From an uncultured Muribaculaceae bacterium (lineage in GTDB: Bacteria > Bacteroidota > Bacteroidia > Bacteroidales > Muribaculaceae): a DNA stretch of 64,000 bases. Below are positions 24,769 to 34,053 of this stretch, piece by piece. Where the stretch lies: assembly GCA_958436175.1 (NCBI GenBank), contig CAUBJF010000005.1, positions 124,001 through 188,000 on the forward strand, read 5' to 3'. Numbering within the stretch: the stretch's first letter is position 1; each line of letters opens with the position of its first letter. Position numbers and translations under genes: made by a program. The notes below the pieces were generated by a model. It did not search any database. It was not told the origin of the DNA and was given only the letters and a program-made list of their open reading frames with translations.

Positions 24769-25856
24769 CGCTTGGCACCGGAAGCCTTGATTGTCACCTG
24801 TGTAGCCCCGAAACCATACTCACGGAAAGAGGCATCCTGGACATCATGGCCTTTGTACTTGTGACTGAGTTCCTTCATTATGGCATGCCGCAGCACACCC
24901 TCACCTTTGCCATGGATAAAGACGATTTTCTGCCCAGGCTTGCGGAGGTTGGCATCCATTACCTTGCAGAACTCATCAATCTGCAGGTTGAGGATATCGG
25001 CAGTCGACAGTCCGCTCAGGTCATCGAGAAGTTCATCGGCATGAAGGTCGACAACGATGACATCGGACGACGGTTTCGATGACTTGGACGGAGCCTTAGG
25101 CTTGAGCGCGCCGACATCGCGCCGCTTCTGTTTTATGGCTTTCTCAATGTCGGCCGCCTCGTAGGGATGCTCAAGAACCGGACGGTCGTTCGTAACGACA
25201 TCGAAAGCAATTACCGGAACCTCGAAATACTGGTTGGGACGGAAGCAATGGAGCTTTGCGAACTTCGTCGTATCGACTTTTATCTCCACATTTCCGGCAT
25301 TACGGGTCTCATAGGTCTTGTCGCGCTTGAAAGCGACATACTGAACCAGAATGCGATCCATATCCGGGAGGTCCTCACGCAGAATCTCGCCGACGAATTC
25401 CTGAATATTAGGCTCGATGAGACCGTCGTAGACGTGAGTCCATTCATGGGCGGACGTACTGCGCCGTCCAATCGATATAAAGACGTAGTAATTCGAATCG
25501 TTGACAATATACCCATCGAAAGTAGCCGAAGAAAGCGACTTAAGGTCGGAAGCCTCGAAACCAAGCACAAGATTGATTGTATTGCCGGAGGCTGTCTCTA
25601 CAATGGGAAGTAGAGTCGGTGCTTCCGACACTTTTGAAACCTTGGTCTCTGGCCTGGATGCTTCTTTCTTTGCTTTCGGGGCCGGAATAGGTGTATTCAG
25701 TTTCGTCGTAGGCCCTACGGCCACGCACTCGCGGACAAGAACGGGGGTCTCGAAGCCATCCTCATCGACATAAGCGATATTGTCGGCAATGCGGACCACG
25801 CGGCCGCCACCGACAGAATTAAGATAGCGGACAGTGTCCCCAACCTTTATACTCAT
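24765..25856 (-). CDS. DUF2027 and Smr domain protein
   Basis: 363 residues, no signal peptide. Residues 1-50 form a small beta-barrel-like segment (VGDTVRYLNSVGGGRVVRI). A DUF2027 region spans about 80-240. A C-terminal Smr domain starts near 265, with VVDLHADELLD and the hallmark FIHGKGEGVLRHAI. Smr domains bind and may cut nucleic acid, as in the C-terminus of MutS2. The domain combination is common in Bacteroidetes, and its role is not established. A glycogen-operon terminator lies in the 81-bp gap upstream. Confidence 0.88.
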   Translation of the reverse strand: MSIKVGDTVRYLNSVGGGRVVRIADNIAYVDEDGFETPVLVRECVAVGPTTKLNTPIPAPKAKKEASRPETKVSKVSEAPTLLPIVETASGNTINLVLGFEASDLKSLSSATFDGYIVNDSNYYVFISIGRRSTSAHEWTHVYDGLIEPNIQEFVGEILREDLPDMDRILVQYVAFKRDKTYETRNAGNVEIKVDTTKFAKLHCFRPNQYFEVPVIAFDVVTNDRPVLEHPYEAADIEKAIKQKRRDVGALKPKAPSKSSKPSSDVIVVDLHADELLDDLSGLSTADILNLQIDEFCKVMDANLRKPGQKIVFIHGKGEGVLRHAIMKELSHKYKGHDVQDASFREYGFGATQVTIKASGAKR

Positions 25857-25886
25857 AGTATTAGTTGCAAATGATTTATATATTGT

Positions 25887-25914
25887 AAAAAGCCCCGGCC
25901 AAGGTCGGGGCTTA
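25887..25914 (-). terminator. Intrinsic terminator of the glycogen operon
   Basis: On the - strand a 7-bp G+C-rich stem (AGCCCCG with CGGGGCT; flanking bases can extend it) is followed by five T residues. It begins about 24 nt after the phosphorylase stop. Confidence 0.85.
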
Positions 25915-25937
25915 AATAGTATTGTCTTCGATCAGGA

Positions 25938-28496
25938 TTAGATCCAGCGTGTGAATGCGAAGTCCTGGCGGGAGGGAAGTTCGGCATTCTTGGGATAGAG
26001 ACGGAAACCATAACGGAATACGCCGGCATCCTTTATCTTTGTGCTGAGCTCATAAGTCAACACATTGCCTTCTTCCTTGATGACCTTGAACTGTTCTATA
26101 CGGGCGAGGTTTTCCTGGCCGTCCTGCTGACGGTAGACAACCATTTCGAGACCGAGGTCACGGCCGATACCGTTGGTGTCGACAGTAACTTCGATGCGGA
26201 AGGGTTCGCCGGTCAGCGAGTTGGTGAGTTCGCCGCTGTGACGCACGTCGAGAACCTTGATGCCGTCCCATTCGGAGGCTACGCGTTCTTTCCATGCAGC
26301 AATACTCTTGGCAAGGGCGAAATCGTTTGCTGCCAGGCGTTTGCTGCGAGCTGCCTCTTTGTCGTAGAAACGGCTTATATAGTCTTCGATCATGCGCTGC
26401 ATGGTGAAGTGGGGAGCTATGTCGCCGATAGAACCCTTGATATACTGAATCCACTTGGGAGAGTAGCCTGCGGAGTTCTTCTCGAAGTAGAGAGGGATGA
26501 TCTCGTTTTCGAGCATCGAGTAGATAGTGGCGGCATCGAGCTTGTCCTGCTGAGCCTGGTCGGTATATGTACGCTTGTCGGTGAGCGCCCATCCTGCATG
26601 CTCGTTGAAACGGTAGCCTTCGTACCACCAACCGTCGAGGACGGAGAAGTTAAGCACGCCGTTCATCTCGGCCTTTTCGCCGGATGTACCGGAAGCTTCG
26701 AGAGGACGTGTCGGGGTGTTGAGCCAGATGTCGACACCTGTGACGAGACGCTTTGCGACAATCATGTTGTAGTCCTCGAGGAAGATAATCTTGCCGAGGA
26801 ACTGGGGCATACGCGAGATTTCGACGATACGCTTGATAAGACCCTGGCCGGCACCGTCGGCAGGATGAGCCTTGCCGGCGAACACGAACTGCACGGGGAA
26901 CTGCTCGTTGTTGACGATACGAGCAAGACGGTCGAGGTCGGTGAATAGGAGGTGGGCACGCTTATAAGTCGCGAAACGACGTGCGAAGCCGATGATAAGG
27001 GCGTTGGGGTTTATTTTGTCAACGATGCTCATCACAGCGGAGGGATCGCCCTGGTTGGCTAGCCATTTCTCCTTGAAGTCGCGGCGTACGAAGTTGATGA
27101 ACTTATTCTTGAGGGCTACACGGAGGTTCCAGATTTCCTGGTCGGGTACATCGAAGATGCCTTTCCAGGCCTTGGGGTCGCTCTGGTGTTCGAACACCTG
27201 TTCGCCGAGTTTATTGAGATAGAATTCCTTCCATTCCGAAGCGGCCCATGTCGGCATGTGCACACCGTTGGTCACATAGCCTACGTGGCTTTCTTCCCAG
27301 GAATAACCCTTCCAGATGCCGGCGAACATCTTCTTGGAAACCTCGCCGTGGAGCCAGCTCACGCCGTTGGCCTCCTGGCATGTGTTGAGCGCGAACACGC
27401 TCATGGAGAAGCGTTCGTTGGTGTCGGGGTTCTCGCGACCCATATTCATGAGGTCGTTCCAGCTTATGCCGAGCTTTGCGGGATATTCGCCCATGTACTT
27501 GCCGAAAAGGCCTTCGTCGAAGTAGTCGTGGCCGGCAGGCACGGGGGTGTGGCATGTATAGAGCGAGGATGCGCGGACGAGTTCGAGGGCTACATTGAAC
27601 GAGAGTCCGTCCTTCTGCACGTAGTCGACGAGACGCTGTAGGTTGAGGAGCGCAGCATGTCCTTCATTAGCGTGATAGAGCTGCGAGTTGATACCGAGCT
27701 TCTGGAGCATGAGTACGCCGCCGATACCGAGAAGGTATTCCTGCTTGATACGGTTCTCCCAGTCGCCGCCATAGAGTTTGTGGGTAATAGGACGGTCATA
27801 TTCGCTGTTCATGTCGAAGTCCGTATCGAGAAGATAGAGCTTCATACGTCCTACATTGACACGCCAGATATGGGAGTATACGACACGTCCGGGATAGGGA
27901 ACCTCAAGAATCATGGGCTTGCCGTCTTTTTCGAGCACTTGCTCGATAGGCAGCTGGTTGAAGTTCTGGGGTTCGTAGTTGGCAATCTGCTGTCCGTCGA
28001 CAGAGAGTGTCTGTGTGAAATATCCGTAACGATAGAGGAAGCCGACGGCTGTCATGTCGACGCAGCTGTCGGATGCCTCCTTGATATAGTCGCCGGCAAG
28101 GACACCGAGACCGCCGGAATAGATCTTCAGGCAATTGCAGATACCATATTCCATTGAAAAATATGATACGGAAGGTATATCCTTGCGCATCGGCTTTTTC
28201 ATGTATTCTTTGAAGTCGGCATACACATGGTTGATGCGAGCCATCATGATATCGTCGGCGATAATCTCGGCGATACGGTCGGAGGAGAGCTGCTGAAGAA
28301 GCATCACCGGATTCTCACCGGTTTTGCGCCAGAGGTCGGGATTGAGCGAACGGAAGAGGTTCTTGGCCTCGCTGTTCCAGACCCACCAAAGATTTTTTGC
28401 AAGTTCGTCAAGCGGTTTGAGCTGCGAGGGCAGTTCGGCCTTGACGGTAATGTCGCGCCATACGGGGGCATTAGTTCTGCTTACTGGTAATTTCAT
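25938..28496 (-). CDS. glgP: Alpha-glucan phosphorylase (GT35)
   Basis: 852 residues. It uses phosphate to release glucose-1-phosphate from glycogen or maltodextrin. The N-terminus (DUF3417-type, ending LAKNLWWVWNSEA) and catalytic core of the short bacterial alpha-glucan phosphorylases are present. EASGTSGEKAEMNGVLN supplies the pyridoxal-phosphate lysine region, with RFATYKRAHLL nearby. It starts 22 bp downstream of a glycogen synthase gene and is followed by a strong terminator, so the two form a synthesis/degradation operon. Substrate preference (glycogen or maltodextrin) cannot be judged. Confidence 0.94.
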   Translation of the reverse strand: MKLPVSRTNAPVWRDITVKAELPSQLKPLDELAKNLWWVWNSEAKNLFRSLNPDLWRKTGENPVMLLQQLSSDRIAEIIADDIMMARINHVYADFKEYMKKPMRKDIPSVSYFSMEYGICNCLKIYSGGLGVLAGDYIKEASDSCVDMTAVGFLYRYGYFTQTLSVDGQQIANYEPQNFNQLPIEQVLEKDGKPMILEVPYPGRVVYSHIWRVNVGRMKLYLLDTDFDMNSEYDRPITHKLYGGDWENRIKQEYLLGIGGVLMLQKLGINSQLYHANEGHAALLNLQRLVDYVQKDGLSFNVALELVRASSLYTCHTPVPAGHDYFDEGLFGKYMGEYPAKLGISWNDLMNMGRENPDTNERFSMSVFALNTCQEANGVSWLHGEVSKKMFAGIWKGYSWEESHVGYVTNGVHMPTWAASEWKEFYLNKLGEQVFEHQSDPKAWKGIFDVPDQEIWNLRVALKNKFINFVRRDFKEKWLANQGDPSAVMSIVDKINPNALIIGFARRFATYKRAHLLFTDLDRLARIVNNEQFPVQFVFAGKAHPADGAGQGLIKRIVEISRMPQFLGKIIFLEDYNMIVAKRLVTGVDIWLNTPTRPLEASGTSGEKAEMNGVLNFSVLDGWWYEGYRFNEHAGWALTDKRTYTDQAQQDKLDAATIYSMLENEIIPLYFEKNSAGYSPKWIQYIKGSIGDIAPHFTMQRMIEDYISRFYDKEAARSKRLAANDFALAKSIAAWKERVASEWDGIKVLDVRHSGELTNSLTGEPFRIEVTVDTNGIGRDLGLEMVVYRQQDGQENLARIEQFKVIKEEGNVLTYELSTKIKDAGVFRYGFRLYPKNAELPSRQDFAFTRWI

Positions 28497-28518
28497 ATAT
28501 TGTATTTGGTTGCGTTAT

Positions 28519-30177
28519 CTATTGGAGGACACGTACATCGCGGTTGCTCAGCGCGATACAGTAGGCCGTGTCGTAGTATTTCATAAAGTCGGACCATGTT
28601 GCCTTCATGGATGCACCCTGGGCGGCTTTGCGGTACTTCTCGATCTGTTCGGGGGTATCGCATGTGAGCTCGCAGAGTGCCGTGCAGATGCTGTCGCGAG
28701 CCTGGATGTAGTCGCTGTCGTTACGCTCGATGACACGTACGCCGCATGTCGCGAAATCGGCAGGCTTCCATGTGTCGAGGACCCACATTCCGAACCCGGC
28801 GAGGGTGGTGGTGACGGTAGGCACTCCGAAAGCGATACTTTCGAGTGGTGTGTAGCCCCACGGCTCGTAGTAGGAAGCGAACACAGTGGCATCGAAACCG
28901 GGCAGAAGCTCATAGTACGTCATATCGAAGATTCCGTCGCTGCCGTCGAGGTAGCAGGGAACGTAGATGACAGTCACAGGCGACAATCCGTCGTTCGTGA
29001 AGCCTATCTCATGGATACGGCGGTTGACCGGGTCGTCGTTGTAGTTATGGAGGTTATGGGTCAGCAAAGGATCGGCAAGACGCGATGTCTGACTCATCGC
29101 AAGGTCATGCTGCAGGTCCTGACGAGGGCCCGCGCACCATGCAGGAACCATCACATAGACGAGAACTTTACGGCAGGGAGATGTCCTGGCCAGGCTGTCG
29201 ACGGAGTCGAGGAAAAGGTCAAGACCTTTGTTGCGGTATTCGCAGCGCCCCGAGGTCACGACTATGAAGGTATCGTCATCATACTTGTTACCGGTGAGGG
29301 AAGAGGCCACCTCGAGGAGGCGCTTACGTGCCTGTGTCCTTGCAGCGGTATATTTTTTCCCGACCGGTACGAAATTGGGCTCGAAGCCGTTTGGCGTGAC
29401 GACATCGGGCTTCTTGCCCAGGAGCTGCTCAGCCTCCACGGCGGTGACATCGCTGACAGTAGTGAAACAGTCGGCATTCCAAGCAGCCGCTTTTTCGAGT
29501 GAATGTTTGGACTGCATGTTTAGCTCGGCGGCCATCTGGTCGCCGTCATAGTTCTTAAGCTGGTCGTAGAGAGGCTTTCCGTTGCCGCAGATGCTGCGTC
29601 CGATGCTTGTGGCATGAGTCGTAAAGACGGTAGCAATATCGGGCATGTCGGCTTTGATGGTGAGCAGACCCATTGCAGTGGTCCACTCGTCGAAATGGGC
29701 GACGACTTTCTTGGGATCGACCTTGGTGACAGAGACGAAGCTTTCAATCACAGCGGCGGCAGCACGGGCAAAGGCACAGCCTTCGTCGTAGTCGCCGTAG
29801 GCATGAAGCGAATCGACACCGTAGAGATTCCACATACGGGCATACGCCTGATCCTTGTTATAATAATAGTTGTCGAACTTTACAAGGATAGCCAGCGGAC
29901 GGCCCGGGATGTCCCAGCGCCCCACCCTGACATCTACACCTTGGGGAAGCAATGCTTTATCAATCCAACGACGCAGAAGGCTTCGTTTCTCGATGAAATA
30001 AGGCGACGGATTCTCCTCCGTCCACACATCGGGGCCAATGAATATCAAATTGTCGTGGAATGCCTCCTTCAGGGTCTTTGCTTTTGTCGAAAGAACGGTG
30101 TATATTCCACCTACCTTGTTACAAACCTCCCAACTTGTTTCGAAGAGGAATTTTATTTCTTGGCGGCAATTGTCCAT
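28519..30177 (-). CDS. Glycogen synthase, GT3 (eukaryote-type) family
   Basis: 552 residues. It elongates alpha-1,4-glucan using a nucleotide sugar, presumably UDP- or ADP-glucose. GT3 landmarks include the N-terminal SWEVCNKVGGIYTVLSTKA and the C-terminal YYEPWGYTPLESIAFGVP. This is the fungal/animal-type glycogen synthase, distinct from the GT5 GlgA of most bacteria. Many Bacteroidetes carry it. The donor sugar cannot be told from sequence here. It is the first gene of an operon with glgP, behind a consensus promoter and an upstream perfect dyad. Confidence 0.93.
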   Translation of the reverse strand: MDNCRQEIKFLFETSWEVCNKVGGIYTVLSTKAKTLKEAFHDNLIFIGPDVWTEENPSPYFIEKRSLLRRWIDKALLPQGVDVRVGRWDIPGRPLAILVKFDNYYYNKDQAYARMWNLYGVDSLHAYGDYDEGCAFARAAAAVIESFVSVTKVDPKKVVAHFDEWTTAMGLLTIKADMPDIATVFTTHATSIGRSICGNGKPLYDQLKNYDGDQMAAELNMQSKHSLEKAAAWNADCFTTVSDVTAVEAEQLLGKKPDVVTPNGFEPNFVPVGKKYTAARTQARKRLLEVASSLTGNKYDDDTFIVVTSGRCEYRNKGLDLFLDSVDSLARTSPCRKVLVYVMVPAWCAGPRQDLQHDLAMSQTSRLADPLLTHNLHNYNDDPVNRRIHEIGFTNDGLSPVTVIYVPCYLDGSDGIFDMTYYELLPGFDATVFASYYEPWGYTPLESIAFGVPTVTTTLAGFGMWVLDTWKPADFATCGVRVIERNDSDYIQARDSICTALCELTCDTPEQIEKYRKAAQGASMKATWSDFMKYYDTAYCIALSNRDVRVLQ

Positions 30178-30200
30178 ACGGAATTTCGTTATTCAGGCCG

Positions 30201-30231
30201 CAAAGGTAGGGATATTTTCTCAATAAAACAA
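30201..30231 (-). promoter_or_regulatory. Promoter of the glycogen operon
   Basis: On the - strand TTG (30231-30229) and TACCTTTG (30208-30201) are 20 nt apart. The start codon is 24 nt downstream. Confidence 0.8.
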
Positions 30232-30236
30232 GTTTT

Positions 30237-30260
30237 TTGACATATAATATTCTATGTCAA
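30237..30260. promoter_or_regulatory. Perfect dyad upstream of the glycogen promoter (candidate regulator site)
   Basis: TTGACATA, an 8-nt spacer, then TATGTCAA: perfect 8-bp arms. It lies just upstream of the TTG element of the glycogen operon promoter, where an activator would bind. The half-site TATGTCAA also occurs at 21344-21351 upstream of the Crp-family gene. Confidence 0.5.
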
Positions 30261-30353
30261 CAGCTTATTAACCATCATGAATTAAGATTTAAGACTTATC
30301 GCGCCTTTTTTCACACAAAAGCGAATCCGGAAGGCAAAGCTCCCCTAAGTATA

Positions 30354-30386
30354 TTTGCGTAAAAGCCCTACTTGTTTGTATCTTTG
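30354..30386 (+). promoter_or_regulatory. Promoter of the GH29 fucosidase gene
   Basis: TTTG at 30354-30357 and TATCTTTG at 30379-30386 are separated by 21 nt. The ATG at 30403 is 17 nt downstream. Confidence 0.7.
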
Positions 30387-30402
30387 CAAAAAGTATCGTC
30401 CT

Positions 30403-31974
30403 ATGAAAAACCCTATCCTATCATCGGCCACCGTACTGCTGGCAGCAGCTCTTTTTTCATGCTCCCAGGGTGCTGTAGAGACAGCAAACACGCTTCCCGT
30501 CGACAGCACCGACACACGCGAGACCCTCGCCGACAAGGCGGTACGCGTAGTCCCTACCCCGAACCAGCTACAGGCTCTCGAAGACGGCTTCATAGCCTTC
30601 GTACATTTCGGCCCCAACACTTTCACACGGCGGGAATGGGGCGACGGCTTCGAAGATCCCTCTGTTTTCGACCTCAAGGAGCTCGACACCGACCAGTGGG
30701 TGCGCGCGATGAAGGATGCCGGAATGACAAAGGTAATACTTACGGCCAAGCACCACGACGGTTTCGTTCTGTGGCAGAGCCGCTACACGGACCACGGCAT
30801 AATGTCGTCGCCCTATCTCGACGGCAAAGGCGATGTCATGCGCAGTCTAAGCCAGTCGTGCAAAAAATACGGTCTCAAACTCGGTGTCTACCTCAGTCCT
30901 GCCGATCTCTACCAGATCGAGAGCCCCGATGGTCTCTACGGCAACCTCAGCGAAAAGACACGCCGCAGGATTCCGCGTACTGTCGTCGGCCGCCCCTTCC
31001 CCTTCGGATGCGAGTCTTTCACCTTCGACGATATCGACGACTACAACGAATACTACCTCAACCAGCTCTACGAACTACTCACGGAATATGGCCCTATCGA
31101 CGAAGTATGGCTCGACGGCGCGCATCCGAAACGCAAGGGAGGCCAGACTTATAACTATACCGCATGGCGGCAGCTGATACGAAAGCTCGCCCCTAATGCC
31201 GTGATTTTCGGCCGCGAAGATATAAGATGGTGCGGCAACGAGGCCGGCGACACACGCGATACGGAATGGAACGTCATAACATATAACGACAACCCGGCGA
31301 CAATGACCGATTTCCACGACATGACCGACTATGACCTCGGAAGCCTGGAAGCCCTCTCGAAGGGGAGCTACATGCACTATCAGCCTGCCGAAATCGACAC
31401 CTCCATACGCGACGGATGGTTCTATCGCGACGACGAATACCAGCGAGTACGCACTGCCGATGAAGTTTTTGACATCTACGAGCGCGGTGTCGGCGGTAAT
31501 GCCATAGTCCTTCTCAACATACCCCCGAACCGCGAAGGCCGCCTGTCCGACAGGGACGTAAACACACTTACAGAAGTCGGACGGCGAATCCGCGACACAT
31601 ACGGCAAAGACCTCCTCGACGGCAGCAAGGGCGGCATACGCCTGGGCGACGAAGCCGTAAGCCTGAAAGACGGCGAGCGCATCATCGAATTTCCGCACCC
31701 TACTGCCGTCAACCGCGTCATGCTCGGCGAAGACATTGCCAACACGGGCGAGCGCGTGGCCCGTCATGCCGTGGACGCTTGGATAGACGGCAAGTGGCAG
31801 CAGGTAGCGGAAGCTACCAACATAGGTTTCAAACGCATCCTGCGCTTCCCCGATGTCACCACCGACCGTCTAAGGGTACGCATCACCGAGTCAAGAGCCC
31901 TTCCAATACTCAAGCTGCTGACGGCACACTACTACAATCACAGTTTGACAGGGTCGCCGATGCCGCTGCGCTGA
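30403..31974 (+). CDS. GH29 alpha-L-fucosidase, lipoprotein
   Basis: 523 residues from the ATG at 30403; an in-frame TTG 48 nt upstream overlaps the promoter. The signal peptide ends in a lipobox-like LFSC. The catalytic barrel (about 45-370) shows FVHFGPNTF, TAKHHDGFVLW, YLSPADLY and DEVWLDGAH, where the Asp of WLDG fits the GH29 nucleophile. A C-terminal beta domain (about 400-520) resembles a discoidin-like module. The enzyme would release alpha-linked L-fucose from glycans outside the cell or in the periplasm. Subfamily and linkage are not determinable. Its last 37 bp overlap the convergent GH130-like gene. Confidence 0.9.
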   Translation: MKNPILSSATVLLAAALFSCSQGAVETANTLPVDSTDTRETLADKAVRVVPTPNQLQALEDGFIAFVHFGPNTFTRREWGDGFEDPSVFDLKELDTDQWVRAMKDAGMTKVILTAKHHDGFVLWQSRYTDHGIMSSPYLDGKGDVMRSLSQSCKKYGLKLGVYLSPADLYQIESPDGLYGNLSEKTRRRIPRTVVGRPFPFGCESFTFDDIDDYNEYYLNQLYELLTEYGPIDEVWLDGAHPKRKGGQTYNYTAWRQLIRKLAPNAVIFGREDIRWCGNEAGDTRDTEWNVITYNDNPATMTDFHDMTDYDLGSLEALSKGSYMHYQPAEIDTSIRDGWFYRDDEYQRVRTADEVFDIYERGVGGNAIVLLNIPPNREGRLSDRDVNTLTEVGRRIRDTYGKDLLDGSKGGIRLGDEAVSLKDGERIIEFPHPTAVNRVMLGEDIANTGERVARHAVDAWIDGKWQQVAEATNIGFKRILRFPDVTTDRLRVRITESRALPILKLLTAHYYNHSLTGSPMPLR

Positions 31975-33119
31975 TCAGGGTCATATACGGCAACTCCGAC
32001 CATCGAGTCGGCACATCCGTAGTAGAGGTACCACTTGCCCTTGAAAAAGACGAGACCTTCGATAAAGACGGTACCGTCCACGTACTGACCGCTTTTCTCG
32101 AAATCGTCCATCGGACGGAAAAAGGGCTTGTCGAGGCGGCCTATAGCCTCGTAGGGACTATCGAGGCTGAAGAGAATCTGCCCGGCGGCGTATGTCTTGG
32201 CAGGATAGTCCGTATCACCTTCGTTGCCGCTCTTGTTCTTGCCGTTGTAAAATAGGATAATACCCTTGTCGGTAATCACAGCAGGAGGGCCGCACTCGGT
32301 GAGGTCGCTGTCGAAGTAGCCATCCCGGGTATCGATGAGGTGTATCAGGTTGCGGTCGGCATCGACATATGGCTCCCAGTGCACGAGGTCATCGCTGGTG
32401 GCGGCGCAGACCCATGCCTCACCCCAATACATGAGGTATTTCTCTTTGCCGCCTATCTTCACTCTGGCGGCACGCTGAACACCGTTCTTCACCTCGGTGA
32501 CAATCGAGCCCGACTTGCATGCGAGGTCCTTGTATTTGCCGTCCAGAGCATCGAGGAAAGCCGGACCGTGGTGCGTCCACGTCTGCAAATCGTCGCTTGT
32601 GGCGATACAGAGACGCGGTGTCCGGTTGTTCCATCCGGTATATGTCATCACGTAGAACGGGCGACCGTCTTTCTCTGCCACTACCACGCGAGGATCCTCG
32701 CAGCCGCCTTTCCACTCATAGGTGCGCGACACCTCGCTTGTGTCGGGATACATGACAGGAGTCGGACAGCGGCTGACAATCGTCGTTCCGTCGGCGGTCT
32801 CCGCGAGACCGAGACGCGATGTACGGCCTCCGATTCCGGCTGTAGGATCATCTTCGGCACGGTAGAGGATGTATATTTTCCCGTCTTTGACGACTGCGGC
32901 AGGATTGAAGGTGTCGGCAAACTCCCATTTCACCTCGCCGCCCCTCATCGGACAGTCGAAGACGCTCTCCCGGTTCGGAGTGATCAGCGGATTGACACCG
33001 GCAGGACGTTCAAAACCACCGAAAGCCCAGTCGGGCAGGACATTATCGTCAGTATCGGCTGCGAAGCTCGCAGCAGTCATAGCAAGACATGCCGCAGCAA
33101 TAAACAGATGTTTTATCAT
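31938..33119 (-). CDS. GH130-like glycosidase/phosphorylase, secreted
   Basis: 393 residues from the ATG at 33119, where a signal peptide begins (MIKHLFIAAACLAMTAASFAA). The five-bladed beta-propeller motifs of the GH130/PH1107-related family are seen: NPAAVVKDGKIYILYRAED, KGGCEDPRVV with the catalytic Asp of the EDPR motif, YLMYWGEAW and ILFYNGKNKSG. GH130 enzymes cleave or phosphorolyse beta-mannosides; an exported member is more likely a hydrolase. The 3' end overlaps the fucosidase gene antisense by 37 bp. It is 74 bp downstream of pyrF on the same strand. Confidence 0.85.
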   Translation of the reverse strand: MIKHLFIAAACLAMTAASFAADTDDNVLPDWAFGGFERPAGVNPLITPNRESVFDCPMRGGEVKWEFADTFNPAAVVKDGKIYILYRAEDDPTAGIGGRTSRLGLAETADGTTIVSRCPTPVMYPDTSEVSRTYEWKGGCEDPRVVVAEKDGRPFYVMTYTGWNNRTPRLCIATSDDLQTWTHHGPAFLDALDGKYKDLACKSGSIVTEVKNGVQRAARVKIGGKEKYLMYWGEAWVCAATSDDLVHWEPYVDADRNLIHLIDTRDGYFDSDLTECGPPAVITDKGIILFYNGKNKSGNEGDTDYPAKTYAAGQILFSLDSPYEAIGRLDKPFFRPMDDFEKSGQYVDGTVFIEGLVFFKGKWYLYYGCADSMVGVAVYDPDQRSGIGDPVKL

Positions 33120-33193
33120 AGCATCAGAATAAGTGAAGAGGAAGCGAACGAACCCATCGAGCCGTCGCACTTCCTCCTTATATAGTTTTATAA

Positions 33194-34033
33194 TTACTTT
33201 TCGTGGACGAGGACTTCCACCATGAGCTTCTTCATCTGACCTGCGAGTTCCTTGGCCGCGTTTGCAGCTGCTTCGGCGAAGTCTTCGCCGTTCGAAGCAT
33301 AGATGATGCCGCGCGAGCTGTTGACCAGCAGGCCGCACTCGTCGATCATGCCGTGACGGGCCACTTCCTCAAGACTTCCGCCCTGGGCACCCACGCCGGG
33401 AACGAGGAGGAAATGACGGGGAGCCTGCTTGCGTACAGCGTCGAAATATTCGGACTGGGTGGCACCGACGACATACATTGTATTGATAGGGCTCCCCCAG
33501 TGGCGGCTGCGGCCGATGACACGTTCGAACAGCGGCTTGCCTTTCTCGTCCTTGACGAGCTCGAAGTCGGAAGCGCTGGCATTCGATGTCAGGGCAAGGA
33601 TGATGGACCACTTGTCCTCATAATTGAGGAACGGACGCACGGAATCCTCACCCATGTAGGGAGCAAGAGTCACTGCGTCGAAGTCCATAGCCTCGAAGAA
33701 TGTACGGGCATACATGGCGGCGGTATTGCCTATGTCGCCCCGTTTGGCATCGGCAATGATGAACTGGTCTGGATATTTCTCGCGGATATAGCGCACTGTC
33801 TTGTCGAGCACTACGATACCTTCGGCACCCAGACATTCGTAGAAAGCGAGATTGGGCTTATAGGCCACGCAGTAGGGAGCGGTGGCATCGATGATAGCCT
33901 TATTGAAAGAGAGCACTCTCTCGGCATCCGTACCTTCGATGCACGCAGGTATTTTCTTGACGTCGGGGTCGAGGCCGACACAGAGGAAAGAGCCCTTTTC
34001 AAAGATATTCTCGACCAGTTCTGTCCTTTTCAT
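33194..34033 (-). CDS. pyrF: Orotidine 5'-phosphate decarboxylase (type 2)
   Basis: 279 residues. It converts OMP to UMP, the last step of UMP synthesis. The active-site motif DAKRGDIGNTA with the Asp-x-Lys-x-x-Asp arrangement is present, and the N-terminal CVGLDPDVKKIP and C-terminal GVGAQGG mark the longer type 2 family. It follows a DUF4153 gene by 20 bp. pyrK and pyrD are about 10 kb away. Confidence 0.96.
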   Translation of the reverse strand: MKRTELVENIFEKGSFLCVGLDPDVKKIPACIEGTDAERVLSFNKAIIDATAPYCVAYKPNLAFYECLGAEGIVVLDKTVRYIREKYPDQFIIADAKRGDIGNTAAMYARTFFEAMDFDAVTLAPYMGEDSVRPFLNYEDKWSIILALTSNASASDFELVKDEKGKPLFERVIGRSRHWGSPINTMYVVGATQSEYFDAVRKQAPRHFLLVPGVGAQGGSLEEVARHGMIDECGLLVNSSRGIIYASNGEDFAEAAANAAKELAGQMKKLMVEVLVHEK

Positions 34034-34053
34034 ATATGGTTCGTTGTTATTGA

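Noticed and set aside
28324..29502. 392-codon + frame opposite the glycogen synthase gene
   Set aside because: Antisense shadow of a clear GT3 gene, with no signal, domain or promoter.
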